Counted from the stretch's first letter, positions 1 to 7,542 are shown. The stretch is 26,986 nt of DNA from CASQEL01 sp036655975 (GCA_036655975.1 JAVVPD010000029.1:1-26986), one strand, 5' to 3'. The notes: generated by a model not told the origin, from the sequence alone. Numbers and translations: made by a program.

Positions 1-1
1 T

Positions 2-58
2 ACACAATTTTTTGAAAAACTTTCGCAATCCGTCTTTTTGGAGGCGCACAAAATATGA
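2..58 (+). CDS. C-terminal end of a lipoprotein paralogue (partial)
   Basis: Only the last 18 codons and the TGA stop are in the window. The reading TQFFEKLSQSVFLEAHKI aligns without gaps to the end of the next gene (QQFFAALSKSMFLQAQ), so this is the tail of a tandem paralogue. Its stop overlaps the next start in an ATGA (55-58), and the Shine-Dalgarno GGAGG of the next gene (40-44) lies inside it. The two genes are therefore probably translationally coupled. Function is unknown; a lipoprotein is inferred only from the paralogue. Confidence 0.72.
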   Translation, partial: TQFFEKLSQSVFLEAHKI

Positions 59-474
59 AGTCTTTTGTAGGTAGTTATTTTCTTGCGTGTCTGCTGTTAA
101 CAGGCTGTGCCGTGCCCGCCAATCAGGGGGTGCTTGACACCGGTGGGGAATCGCAGGTGCGTATGCGTCAGGTGCAGACGCGCTATTTTGAGACTGGTGA
201 TAAGAAAAAGACCTTGGAAAGTGTTATCGCCACCTTGCAAGATTTGGGTTTTGTTATCGACAAGGCCTCGTATGACTTGGGCACCATCAGTGCGACCAAA
301 CTTTCAGGCTATCGCGTCCGTATGAATGTTAATGTGACGCCGCGCGGCGAACGCATGATGGTGCGGGCCAATGCGGAATACAATGCCCAGCCCATGGCAG
401 ATCCCACTACCTATCAGCAATTTTTTGCAGCACTCTCCAAAAGCATGTTTTTGCAAGCGCAGTTGGACGAATAA
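55..474 (+). CDS. Small outer-membrane-type lipoprotein, unknown function
   Basis: This is a 139-residue protein with a lipoprotein signal: basic start, hydrophobic stretch, lipobox LLTGC with the modified Cys at position 18. The mature part is a compact alpha/beta-looking domain (residues about 38-139, from RQVQTRYFETGD onward) with no catalytic motif I recognise. The start is fixed by GGAGG ten bases upstream and by the ATGA overlap with the preceding paralogue. The residue after Cys18 is Ala, not Asp, which would favour sorting to the outer membrane if enterobacterial rules apply. The gene converges on apbE, and its last 64 bases are copied downstream by a tandem duplication. Lipoprotein call is firm; role unknown. 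Confidence 0.85.
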   Translation: MKSFVGSYFLACLLLTGCAVPANQGVLDTGGESQVRMRQVQTRYFETGDKKKTLESVIATLQDLGFVIDKASYDLGTISATKLSGYRVRMNVNVTPRGERMMVRANAEYNAQPMADPTTYQQFFAALSKSMFLQAQLDE

Positions 475-482
475 GGTTGTGT

Positions 483-503
483 GGGGAGGCTTTTTGCCTC
501 CCC
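483..503. terminator. Hairpin between convergent genes, copy 1
   Basis: GGGGAGGC and GCCTCCCC form an 8-bp perfect stem around a T5 loop, nine bases after the lipoprotein stop. There is no T-tract after the stem on either strand (AAAAA follows on +), so it is a likely but not classical terminator. Confidence 0.6.
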
Positions 504-511
504 AAAAATAT

Positions 512-549
512 CTAGCCCTTCCAGCCGCGTGAGGTCATGCGAAGCCCGT
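512..549 (-). pseudogene. Orphan apbE 3' tail in duplication copy 1
   Basis: On the minus strand these 38 bases encode the last residues of ApbE (GLRMTSRGWKG then stop), identical to the real end at 651-688. The piece has no upstream coding part and is a by-product of the 139-bp duplication. Confidence 0.85.
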
Positions 550-613
550 CTATCAGCAATTTTTTGCAGCACTCTCCAAAAGCATGTTTTTGCAAGCGCA
601 GTTGGACGAATAA
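550..613 (+). pseudogene. Orphan lipoprotein 3' tail in duplication copy 2
   Basis: This is an exact copy of bases 411-474, the C-terminal 20 codons and stop of the lipoprotein gene. It has no start or signal sequence. It exists only because of the tandem duplication. Confidence 0.85.
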
Positions 614-621
614 GGTTGTGT

Positions 622-642
622 GGGGAGGCTTTTTGCCTCCCC
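622..642. terminator. Hairpin between convergent genes, copy 2
   Basis: Identical to the stem at 483-503. It sits just beyond the apbE stop on the minus strand, so the leftward rnf transcript now meets two such hairpins in a row. Confidence 0.6.
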
Positions 643-650
643 AAAAATCT

Positions 651-1700
651 CTAGCCCTTCCAGCCGCGTGAGGTCATGCGAAGCCCGTGCGGGCCAAGAA
701 TGCAGCATTCACGGCGGGGCAGGGTGTCCACAAGGCGCAGGGCGTCGTGGGGGGGCATCACGGACAGGGCCGTGGCAAGGGCGTCGGCCTCGGTGGCGGT
801 GGGGGCCAGCACGGATACGCTGCTCACGCGGCTGGGGCTGGTGCCGGAAGCGGGATGGATAATGTGGTGGTGCTCACGTGAGGCATCGTAGAAAATTTCG
901 TAGCTGCCGGAAGTGGCAAGGGCACCGTGGCGCAGGTTAAGCACTTCGGGATAGGCGGTGCCGTGATTTTTTTTGTACAGGGGATTTTCCACCGCTACGG
1001 TCCAGGGCTGACCGAGGCTTTTTTCGCCCCAGGCAATGATATCTCCCCCCGCGTTAATGAGATGGTTGGGCAGGCCCAGTTGAACCAACAGGGCGGAAAC
1101 CCTGTCAATGATGTGCCCCTTGGCGATTCCGTCAAGGGTGATTCCCATGTGGCTGCGTTCAAAAGCAATACGGTGTTTGTCGAGGCGCACCCGCGCAAAG
1201 CCGACGAGCTGACGGGCGGCGTCAAGGTCGGCGGGGTCAAGGCGCATCTGGCCTTGGGGATTTTGGTGGGCTTTAAACAAATCAACCACAGGCTTGACGG
1301 TGGGGTCAAAGGCTTTGTCGGTGAGGCGGGCCACACTTTGGGCGCGGGCCACCAGCGCGCTGAGTTCGGGGGGGGAATCGTGCAGGCTGCCCTGAGCGTT
1401 CAGCACACTGAGGGGCGAGGCCTTGTCGTAGCGGCTAAAAACACCTTCAAGCTCATGAATTTTGGCAAAGGCCTGAGCGAGACCTTCTTGGGCTTGGGCG
1501 CTGCCGCACTGTGCGAGGCTGATGCTCACAAAAGTGCCAAGCATGACGCGGGTTTCGCTAACAGGGGCGGCGGTGTTGGTGTTTCGGGTCAGCGCATGGG
1601 CCAGCACTGGGGCGGGCAGGGCCCAAGCGCACACTATGCCCGCGCCGGCTAGGGCGGTAGTGGTCAGAAAGCGGCGTCTGGAGGGGAGAAAATTGTGCAT
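651..1700 (-). CDS. apbE: ApbE-type FAD:protein FMN transferase (Tat-exported)
   Basis: ApbE proteins move FMN from FAD onto a Thr of target proteins outside the cytoplasm, which is how Rnf subunits are flavinylated. The 349-residue product begins with a twin-arginine signal (SRRRFL, residues 7-12, then a hydrophobic stretch and an ALA-H cleavage region), so it acts in the periplasm. Family motifs are clear: FSRYDKASPLSVLN, DGIAKGHIIDRV, NAGGDI, HHIIHPASG, and a C-terminal block ending TATEADALATAL. The start has AGGAG at normal distance. It is the last gene of the rnf operon, 18 bases after rnfB, which fits its role in maturing RnfG. Its 3' end was duplicated downstream. Confidence 0.95.
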   Translation of the reverse strand: MHNFLPSRRRFLTTTALAGAGIVCAWALPAPVLAHALTRNTNTAAPVSETRVMLGTFVSISLAQCGSAQAQEGLAQAFAKIHELEGVFSRYDKASPLSVLNAQGSLHDSPPELSALVARAQSVARLTDKAFDPTVKPVVDLFKAHQNPQGQMRLDPADLDAARQLVGFARVRLDKHRIAFERSHMGITLDGIAKGHIIDRVSALLVQLGLPNHLINAGGDIIAWGEKSLGQPWTVAVENPLYKKNHGTAYPEVLNLRHGALATSGSYEIFYDASREHHHIIHPASGTSPSRVSSVSVLAPTATEADALATALSVMPPHDALRLVDTLPRRECCILGPHGLRMTSRGWKG

Positions 1701-1718
1701 ATATACTCCTGAGAACGT

Positions 1719-2606
1719 TTAGGAAGCGGCGGGTGTTGCTGTAGATTCTTGGTGCAGGGCGTGTTGGCGCGCTTTGTCTTCAGCGCGTACCCGAAGGCTG
1801 ACAGGGCAGGTGATACGCAGGATATGGCGCGGGCAGGCATCCACACAGGCTTCGGCGCAGTCGGGGCCGTAGGCAAGGCATTTTTTTTGATCGATTTCAA
1901 TCCGCCCTGTGGCGTTGTTGATGGCGTGGGCCGGGCAGGCCTTGAGGCATTTACCGCAATTGATGCAGCCGGTATCGCAAATATCCATGACCGCGCGTAA
2001 TTTGTCTTTGGTGGCGCAAAATACAGCCACACGGGCGCGGGTGGGGATCAATTCCAGTGAATTACGGGGGCAGGCTTTGACGCACAGGCCGCACCCTGTG
2101 CATTTATTGGTATTGACGGTTACCAAACGGTTGTTCACGGTCATGGCGTCGAAGGGGCATACCTGCGCGCAATCGCCGTAGCCGATACAGGACCATGAGC
2201 ATGCGTCCACTCCGCCGGTAAGCAGGGTTGCCGCCGCACACGAGGGCATACCCTGATATTCGTAACGCAGGCCCACATTTCCGGCAACTTTGTCGCAGCG
2301 CCGGAAGGAGGTCAGGGGCTCGGCGGCAGCCACAACTTTGCCCGTCAATTCCCCCACGGCAATGCTGGTTTCTGCACCGCCAGCCACGCACAGATTGGCG
2401 GCAATAGCCGGATCGTTCACCACGGCGGTGGCATAGCCTTCACAGCCGGCATACCCGCACCCACCGCAATTGGCACCGGGAAGAGCCTCAACCACGGCTT
2501 CCACGCGGGGGTCTTCTTCCACATAAAACACCCGTGAGGCTACCGCCAATATTGTTGCCGCCACCAAGCCAAGGCCCAGCAGGGTGAGAACCGAAGTGAT
2601 AAGCAT
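1719..2606 (-). CDS. rnfB: Electron transport complex subunit RnfB (Fe-S protein)
   Basis: RnfB is the entry point for electrons from reduced ferredoxin on the cytoplasmic face. Residues 1-27 form a membrane anchor. A four-Cys cluster site follows at Cys47, Cys50, Cys55 and Cys73 (motif NCGGCGYAGCEGYA). The second half carries ferredoxin-like Cys sets: CIGYGDCAQVCP, CTGCGLCVKACP, CINCGKCLKACP and CLAYGPDCAEACVDACP. The 295-residue length is typical of long RnfB forms, which carry more clusters than the short enterobacterial RsxB. GAGGA precedes the ATG. The gene lies 18 bases after rnfA. Confidence 0.95.
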   Translation of the reverse strand: MLITSVLTLLGLGLVAATILAVASRVFYVEEDPRVEAVVEALPGANCGGCGYAGCEGYATAVVNDPAIAANLCVAGGAETSIAVGELTGKVVAAAEPLTSFRRCDKVAGNVGLRYEYQGMPSCAAATLLTGGVDACSWSCIGYGDCAQVCPFDAMTVNNRLVTVNTNKCTGCGLCVKACPRNSLELIPTRARVAVFCATKDKLRAVMDICDTGCINCGKCLKACPAHAINNATGRIEIDQKKCLAYGPDCAEACVDACPRHILRITCPVSLRVRAEDKARQHALHQESTATPAAS

Positions 2607-2624
2607 AGGTATATCCTCAGGTGT

Positions 2625-3200
2625 TTAATTAGCCATACCCTTAAAAGCCATAAAGGCCATGGACATCAGGCCCGCCATAATCAGGGCGATAGGGGTACCC
2701 ATCATGGCCTTGGGTACGCGGCAGGTGTCGAGCCTTTCCCGAATGCCCGCCATGAGCACCAGAGCCAGCACAAAGCCGAGGCTGGAGGCGGTGGCGTATT
2801 CGAGCGAGGTAATCAGGTCCATTTCTTCGCGTTGCACCAGAATAGTTACGCCCATAACCGCGCAATTGGTGGTGATGAGCGGCAGAAAAATGCCCAGAGC
2901 CGCGTACAGCGGCGGCACGAGTTTTTTGAGGAACATCTCCACAAATTGTACCAGTGTGGCGATGACAAGGATGAACACAATGGTTTGCAGATAGCCAAGG
3001 TCAAAGGGATCCAGCACATATTTTTGCATGCACCACGTGCACAGGGTCGCCATAATGATGACAAAAACCACTGCGCTGCCCATGCCGAGTGCCACGCTTT
3101 TTTCTTTGGAACATCCAAGATAGGGGCAATTACCCAAATATTGGGCCAGCACAATGTTATTGACAAAGATGGCGGAAATGAAGAGTTCAAAAATACCCAT
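2625..3200 (-). CDS. rnfA: Electron transport complex subunit RnfA
   Basis: This is a 191-residue integral membrane protein with about six hydrophobic helices, the standard length for RnfA. Diagnostic stretches are FVNNIVLAQYLGNCPYLGCS near the N-terminus and LPLITTNCAVMGV in the middle. In known Rnf/Nqr structures the Cys in each of these, on inverted-repeat helices of RnfA and RnfE, holds an intramembrane Fe-S cluster between the two subunits; both Cys are present here. A GGGGGA Shine-Dalgarno precedes the ATG. It sits between rnfE and rnfB. Confidence 0.95.
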   Translation of the reverse strand: MGIFELFISAIFVNNIVLAQYLGNCPYLGCSKEKSVALGMGSAVVFVIIMATLCTWCMQKYVLDPFDLGYLQTIVFILVIATLVQFVEMFLKKLVPPLYAALGIFLPLITTNCAVMGVTILVQREEMDLITSLEYATASSLGFVLALVLMAGIRERLDTCRVPKAMMGTPIALIMAGLMSMAFMAFKGMAN

Positions 3201-3209
3201 CTGATCCCC

Positions 3210-3881
3210 CTACTTGCTGATGGTGCAGGCGCGGCACGCCGCACAGCCCGGAATAGGATTAGCTGGGGCGTCAAGGCCCTTGCGCTTGGCTTGCCAGTAA
3301 TTCAGAAAGTTCATGCCCGCCAGAATAAGCCCCAAACAGATAAAGGCGCCCGGCGCTTCCACCATGATGCCAAAGGGCTTAAATCCCTGCCACATGACCG
3401 GCATGCCAAACCATGTGCCGATGCCGAGCACTTCGCGGATGCTGCCGAGCAGGGTCAAAGACATGGTGTAGCCAAGGCCCATGCCCAGACCGTCCGCCAC
3501 GGACAAAGCCACGGGATTTTTGGCGGCAAAGGCTTCCGCACGCCCAAGGATAATACAGTTCACCACGATGAGCGGCACAAAGATGCCGAGTTGTTGGTAT
3601 AAGGGATAGGCATAGGCCTGCATGAGCAATTCCACAGCCACCACAAGGGAAGCAGAAATGGCGATAAAGCCGGCAATACGCACTTTTTTGGGAATGATAT
3701 TGCGTACCAGCGAGATAATCAGGTTGGACAGGGTGAGCACAAAGATGACCGCCATGCCCATGCCGATACCGTTACTGGCACTTTTGGTGACGGCAAGAAT
3801 GGGGCACAGGCCCAGCACCAGACGGAAGGGGGGAATTTCTTTCCACAAACCCTTGGTAAATTCTTTCATCAATTGATTCAT
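3210..3881 (-). CDS. rnfE: Electron transport complex subunit RnfE
   Basis: RnfE is the paralogue and partner of RnfA. Conserved motifs include LVLGLCPILAVTKSASNGIGMG at the N-terminal side and FVPLIVVNCIILGRAEAFA in the middle, each with the Cys used for the shared intramembrane cluster. I start it at the ATG at 3881 (MNQLMKEF, 223 residues) because AAGGGG lies just upstream and it follows the rnfG stop by one base. A longer frame reaching 3911 would overlap rnfG and lacks a good site. The C-terminus is oddly Cys-rich (GCAACRACTISK), a possible extra metal or redox site. Confidence 0.94.
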   Translation of the reverse strand: MNQLMKEFTKGLWKEIPPFRLVLGLCPILAVTKSASNGIGMGMAVIFVLTLSNLIISLVRNIIPKKVRIAGFIAISASLVVAVELLMQAYAYPLYQQLGIFVPLIVVNCIILGRAEAFAAKNPVALSVADGLGMGLGYTMSLTLLGSIREVLGIGTWFGMPVMWQGFKPFGIMVEAPGAFICLGLILAGMNFLNYWQAKRKGLDAPANPIPGCAACRACTISK

Positions 3882-3882
3882 G

Positions 3883-4467
3883 CTATTCCCCTTGGGGCCA
3901 TTGCTGTACAATTTGCGGCTTCAGCGTTGTGTATACTTTGGCGGCATTGCTGACGGCCGTGAGTGCGCCGGTGGACGAGACGGTTGCGCCGGAAACGGCG
4001 TCGATGGTACCGCCCTGTGATTTTAGGCGTATATTCAGCGGCTTGCCGGTGAATTGCCCGATAAAATTGGGCGAGGCAATCATACTTCCGATGCCGGGTG
4101 TTTCCTTCATGGTGGTAATGCCGATGCCGACAAGGGTGTCGCGCCCGGTGTCAAAGCCCACCATAATGCCCACATCCCCGCCAAAGCCCTTGCCAAAGTT
4201 CTCAATGGCAATGCCCACCAACTTACCCCCGCGCTTGGCGGGAAATACGGTGACCGTGCCGCCTTCGGGAAGGGTGAATTTTTTGCGTTCCGCAATGGGC
4301 GAATTTTCTAAGTCTTGAAAAACTTTGAGGATGGCTGGCCCTTGCACATAGGTCATAACCTGTTCTTCAATGCGCGGGGCGGTGCTTTGTTTGAGATAGG
4401 CTAAACCAAAGCCTGCTATCCCGCAGATGGACGACAAGACCACGATCATTTTGATAATGTCGAACAT
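3883..4467 (-). CDS. rnfG: Electron transport complex subunit RnfG (covalent FMN)
   Basis: RnfG carries an FMN bound through a phosphoester to Thr and is exposed to the periplasm. The 194-residue protein has one N-terminal membrane helix (residues 5-24) and an FMN-binding domain. The flavinylation motif SGAT is at residues 159-162 in the string DAVSGATVSSTGAL, so Thr162 is the expected attachment residue and the ApbE encoded downstream the expected enzyme. GAGGT precedes the ATG. It follows rnfD by three bases and abuts rnfE. Confidence 0.95.
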   Translation of the reverse strand: MFDIIKMIVVLSSICGIAGFGLAYLKQSTAPRIEEQVMTYVQGPAILKVFQDLENSPIAERKKFTLPEGGTVTVFPAKRGGKLVGIAIENFGKGFGGDVGIMVGFDTGRDTLVGIGITTMKETPGIGSMIASPNFIGQFTGKPLNIRLKSQGGTIDAVSGATVSSTGALTAVSNAAKVYTTLKPQIVQQWPQGE

Positions 4468-4470
4468 GGG

Positions 4471-5445
4471 CTACCTCACTCCAAAGGGTTTGGGCCGGAT
4501 CATTTCCAGTAAAGGGGTCAGTAGATTGATGAGCAGCACGGCAAAGGGCGCTCCGTCCACATGAATGCCGTACACCCGGATGATAATAACCATGGCCCCG
4601 CCGATAAGCCCGTACAGAAACATGGGTATGGGTCTGTCGGGCGAAGAAGCCGGCTCGGTAGCCAGGAAAAAACCCGACAACAGGGTGGAACCCACACACA
4701 GGTGAAAGAAGGGGGAGGCATAGTGCACAGGGTCAAGGGCATTGTATACCCCCCCCGTGAGCAAGACACCCGCGAAAAAGCTGAGGGCGATTTCCCAGCG
4801 TAAAATGCCGCGCGCGCAGAGGTAGGAACCGCCCAAGAACAGCCCTGCGATTTGTGCCGCACCCAGCGCGCCCAGTTGAGCGCCAAGGAGAAGATCCGCA
4901 TAGTTGGTATCAGCCACGGCGGCAGCCCCAAAATATTTGAGGCGCACCAGTGGATCCACCAGTGTGGTTGCCAATTGGGCGGCATTGGGATCCATGAGCA
5001 CAGGCCAAGAAATATACAACATGGCCCATCCCACGAGGCTGGAATTGACCGGATTTGCCCCCAAACCCCCAAAGGCCATTTTTCCCAGTGATACGGTGAT
5101 AGCCGCCCCGATCATGACCATCCACCACGGCGCGGCGGCGGGGAGCAGAAAGGAAAAGAGCAGACAGGCGGTGGCTCCAGAAAAATCGTCCACGCTGATT
5201 TCACGGCCCATGGCTTTTTGGCACAGGGCTTCAACAATGACCCCCGTGGTCATCGCCAAGGCCATAACCCGCGCGGCGGGCAGGCCCCAATGCCAGATTG
5301 CCATTGCCACCACAGGCAGCAGCGCCAGCAGCATTTGGTAGCGGTTGGAACGAACTGTGCGCCCGCAATGCCAAAAAGGCGGAGCACTTACCGCCATGAG
5401 CAATTGCGGGGGAGTTTTTATGTTGGAGGCAGAAATTTGTTCCAT
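4471..5445 (-). CDS. rnfD: Electron transport complex subunit RnfD
   Basis: RnfD is the large membrane subunit that normally holds a covalent FMN and takes part in ion translocation. Recognisable blocks are APWWMVMIGAAITVSLGKMAFGGLGANPVN (about 105-134), GSTLLSGFFLATEP (about 252-265) and HVDGAPFAVLLINLLTPLLE (about 295-314). I start at 5445 (MEQIS, 324 residues), seven bases after GGGAG; a frame from 5460 would run into rnfC. The position that aligns with the usual flavinylated Thr (ATPL in E. coli RsxD) reads VDPL at 163-166. An SGAT string occurs earlier, at 89-92. Confidence 0.94.
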   Translation of the reverse strand: MEQISASNIKTPPQLLMAVSAPPFWHCGRTVRSNRYQMLLALLPVVAMAIWHWGLPAARVMALAMTTGVIVEALCQKAMGREISVDDFSGATACLLFSFLLPAAAPWWMVMIGAAITVSLGKMAFGGLGANPVNSSLVGWAMLYISWPVLMDPNAAQLATTLVDPLVRLKYFGAAAVADTNYADLLLGAQLGALGAAQIAGLFLGGSYLCARGILRWEIALSFFAGVLLTGGVYNALDPVHYASPFFHLCVGSTLLSGFFLATEPASSPDRPIPMFLYGLIGGAMVIIIRVYGIHVDGAPFAVLLINLLTPLLEMIRPKPFGVR

Positions 5446-5446
5446 C

Positions 5447-6679
5447 TTATACTCCCTCAACGCCCGGATTGGGGTTTATTTCCACCAAGGCCCGGCGGGC
5501 ATCTTCTTCAGCCAATTTTTGTTTGGACAGGCGGATGTATTGCAGCACGGGGCGGCGGGCAATGCACACATAACCGCACAATCCGCAGTCAAGACAGGAT
5601 TCAATGTGTTCCTTGCGGCAGCGTTCGTGCAGGGCAAATTCCGCATAACGGCTTAAGGTGCTGGGGCTGAGGCGCGCAGGGCAGACCAGCACACAGGCAC
5701 CGCAATTGATGCAGGGGCTATGCCCTTCCATGGGGGGCACGGTGCCCGCCTCCACCACAAACAAGCCATAGGTTCCCTTGGTGACGCTGCGGTCAAAGCG
5801 GTCTAGGCTTTCACCGCGTAGGGGGCCACCGCGCACCACGGTATCGCCGGTTTTTAAGGAAATATTGGCAAAGCTGAGGAGGTCACCCACTGTGGAACCG
5901 TCCTTGACAATGTAATTACCCCAATGCTCGTAACTGCCAATGGTCATAACTGTTTCGGTCAGGGGAAAACAGGTGCGGGCTACACGGCCGAGGCTCCAGA
6001 TATTGTGCAGCCCCACAATGCCCACATTGTCGGGCTTTTCCTTGCCCGTGACAGCCTTGATAACTAAACCGTCAATGCTGTTGGGGTATTCCGGCTCCAC
6101 ATACGCAAGGGTCACATTGTCATAGGCGACCTTAGAACCTTTAGGTACCACCAACACGATGTTTTTGGCACGGGTCATACGGCGGTGCAGTTCCAGCCCC
6201 GCCTCTAAGGTGCGTACGTGCGTTGCCAACATGGGCTCGGCCCACGTAACCCCTGGGTTGGGATTAAGACCATTGATAATCAGGGTTTCGCATTGAAGCC
6301 CTAGGGAATGGGTGTTCACCCCCATTTCTTTGAGGGCTGTGCACAGGGCCTCCCCTTCCAGCCCTTGGGCGAGCAGATCTGTGGGGGCTACGTCCGGGGC
6401 CTCAAAAGGCTGGGTAGCGGTGACAAAAATACTCCGTTCGTTGATTTCGCTGACTTCACCGAAAATAGGCGCAAACAAATTGCCCTTTTCGGGCGAAGGG
6501 TGCACGGCCAACAGCATGTTGGGGTGAACCTTGGTTTTTTTCTTGATGCCGTCCATGAGGTGGAAACCCTGACGGTTCAAGCGGAGCAAGTGCGGGTCTG
6601 GGCCGTCGCTGAAGCGCTGGCTGACACCGTAGACCAGCCGGAAGCGAGGGTCATTCAGTATTTGCAATCGTTGTTTCAT
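5447..6679 (-). CDS. rnfC: Electron transport complex subunit RnfC, divergent NADH region
   Basis: RnfC is the peripheral Fe-S subunit that in many bacteria reduces NAD+. Two four-Cys cluster sites are present: Cys323/326/329/333 (CINCGACVLVCP) and Cys362/365/368/372 (CLDCGLCGYVC). The N-terminal barrel-like segment (NLFAPIFGEV, 67-76) and the LIINGLNPNPG block (133-143) match the family layout. The glycine-rich loop GLGGAGFP that normally precedes the latter is absent; the region reads LEGEALCTALKEMGVN. The ATG at 6679 (410 residues) has GAGGG upstream; a longer frame to 6853 would overlap the cytochrome. It follows the decaheme gene by seven bases. Confidence 0.93.
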   Translation of the reverse strand: MKQRLQILNDPRFRLVYGVSQRFSDGPDPHLLRLNRQGFHLMDGIKKKTKVHPNMLLAVHPSPEKGNLFAPIFGEVSEINERSIFVTATQPFEAPDVAPTDLLAQGLEGEALCTALKEMGVNTHSLGLQCETLIINGLNPNPGVTWAEPMLATHVRTLEAGLELHRRMTRAKNIVLVVPKGSKVAYDNVTLAYVEPEYPNSIDGLVIKAVTGKEKPDNVGIVGLHNIWSLGRVARTCFPLTETVMTIGSYEHWGNYIVKDGSTVGDLLSFANISLKTGDTVVRGGPLRGESLDRFDRSVTKGTYGLFVVEAGTVPPMEGHSPCINCGACVLVCPARLSPSTLSRYAEFALHERCRKEHIESCLDCGLCGYVCIARRPVLQYIRLSKQKLAEEDARRALVEINPNPGVEGV

Positions 6680-6686
6680 CACGCCC

Positions 6687-7466
6687 TCACTTGGTATGGC
6701 ACTGGTTGCACTGATCTTTTCCGAAGGGGCCTTTGCCCAGCTTTTCGTGGCATTTGATGCACGAGCCGTGGAAAGCCGCCATGCGGTTGGGGATAAGATC
6801 GGCTGTTTTTTGCCCCACATGGCACGACTGACATTGGGCGAAGGTCGGGTCAATGGGAGCCTTGCCGGTGTCGTTCAGGACGGTACGCATGTTGACCTTG
6901 GTGTGGCACGAGGCGCAGCCCTGCACCTTTTTGTCGAAAAGGTCTTGGTGGCAGGAGGCGCACTTGCTGTGTACCGCACTGCGGAGGGAAGGCATGCTTT
7001 TATCTCCCGTTTTTTCATGGCAGGAGGCGCAATTTTGCGGTTCGGCTTCAATGCCGGTATCTTTGTGGTGGCATTGGCGGCAATCGACGCCAAAGTCTTT
7101 GCTGTGCTCGTTGTGCCCCCATTGGGCGGGCTTGAGTTCCATGTGGTGGCAGGTAACACAGGCGGGGAGCGAGGTAATCTGCGCGGTGTGGTTCTGCTTG
7201 AAAGACTCGTCAAAGGCGATGCCGTGGCAGGTACCGCAGGGCAGCACGTCTTGCTGGGGGGTGGTGTTTTCGTGGTGGCAGGTCTGGCACTCTATCTTGT
7301 ATTCGGCGGCATGCACTTTGTGGTCAAAAACAACCTTGCCTCCTGCGTTGTCCAAGAGAATGCGTGTAGGTATGGCGGCGGTAGGGGAGGGGATGACATA
7401 GCCCACGAGGGCTACCAAAGCCATACAGCCTATAAAAACGGCGATGGAAAGATAGCGTTTTTGCAA
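6687..7466 (-). CDS. Decaheme c-type cytochrome of the Rnf operon
   Basis: Ten CXXCH heme motifs can be counted: CQTCH, CGTCH, CVTCH, CRQCH, CASCH (three times), CQSCH, CIKCH and CNQCH. Spacing and extra His residues (often CXXCHH) resemble the cytochrome c7/c3 families with bis-His hemes. An N-terminal hydrophobic segment (RYLSIAVFIGCMALVALVGYV) is an anchor or signal peptide, so the hemes are periplasmic. I choose a TTG start at 7466 (259 residues): AAGGA lies nine bases upstream and the signal then begins at once. A frame to an ATG at 7622 adds an unlikely basic leader. A multiheme cytochrome ahead of rnfC is known in Desulfovibrio and is thought to link Rnf to the cytochrome pool. Confidence 0.92.
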   Translation of the reverse strand: MQKRYLSIAVFIGCMALVALVGYVIPSPTAAIPTRILLDNAGGKVVFDHKVHAAEYKIECQTCHHENTTPQQDVLPCGTCHGIAFDESFKQNHTAQITSLPACVTCHHMELKPAQWGHNEHSKDFGVDCRQCHHKDTGIEAEPQNCASCHEKTGDKSMPSLRSAVHSKCASCHQDLFDKKVQGCASCHTKVNMRTVLNDTGKAPIDPTFAQCQSCHVGQKTADLIPNRMAAFHGSCIKCHEKLGKGPFGKDQCNQCHTK

Positions 7467-7514
7467 GAGTGCCCGTCCTTGAAGTTTGAGTGACAGGGAA
7501 TAGCGTTTCGTCAA

Positions 7515-7542
7515 TCTATAGCACAGCATTGTTGCTTTGCAA
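7515..7542 (-). promoter_or_regulatory. Candidate promoter of the cytochrome-rnf operon
   Basis: On the minus strand TTGCAA and TATAGA are 16 bases apart, ending about 50 bases before the TTG start. The -35 box is inside a perfect 12-bp palindrome, GCTTTGCAAAGC (7534-7545), which could be an operator. Each box matches the consensus at four of six bases, so support is moderate. Confidence 0.4.

Larger units (their letters stand above)
411..688. repeat. 139-bp tandem duplication, two copies
   Basis: Copies at 411-549 and 550-688 are directly adjacent and differ at one base (A510 versus C649). Each carries the last 64 bases of the lipoprotein gene, a GC-rich hairpin, and the last 38 bases of apbE in the other orientation. 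Flanking bases differ, so the unit is exactly 139 bp. Near identity implies a recent event or an assembly error. The intact genes remain one copy each: the lipoprotein ends in copy 1 and apbE ends in copy 2. Confidence 0.97.

Noticed and set aside
414..644. Minus-strand frame across the 139-bp repeat
   Set aside because: It arises from reading the tandem duplication backwards; its repeated peptide is a by-product.
927..1652. Open frame of 241 codons opposite apbE
   Set aside because: Low-complexity Gly/Val-rich translation typical of the antisense frame of a GC-rich gene.
6696..7493. Open frame of 265 codons opposite the decaheme cytochrome
   Set aside because: Antisense of the heme repeats; the reverse frame has ten CXXCH motifs and is clearly the gene.
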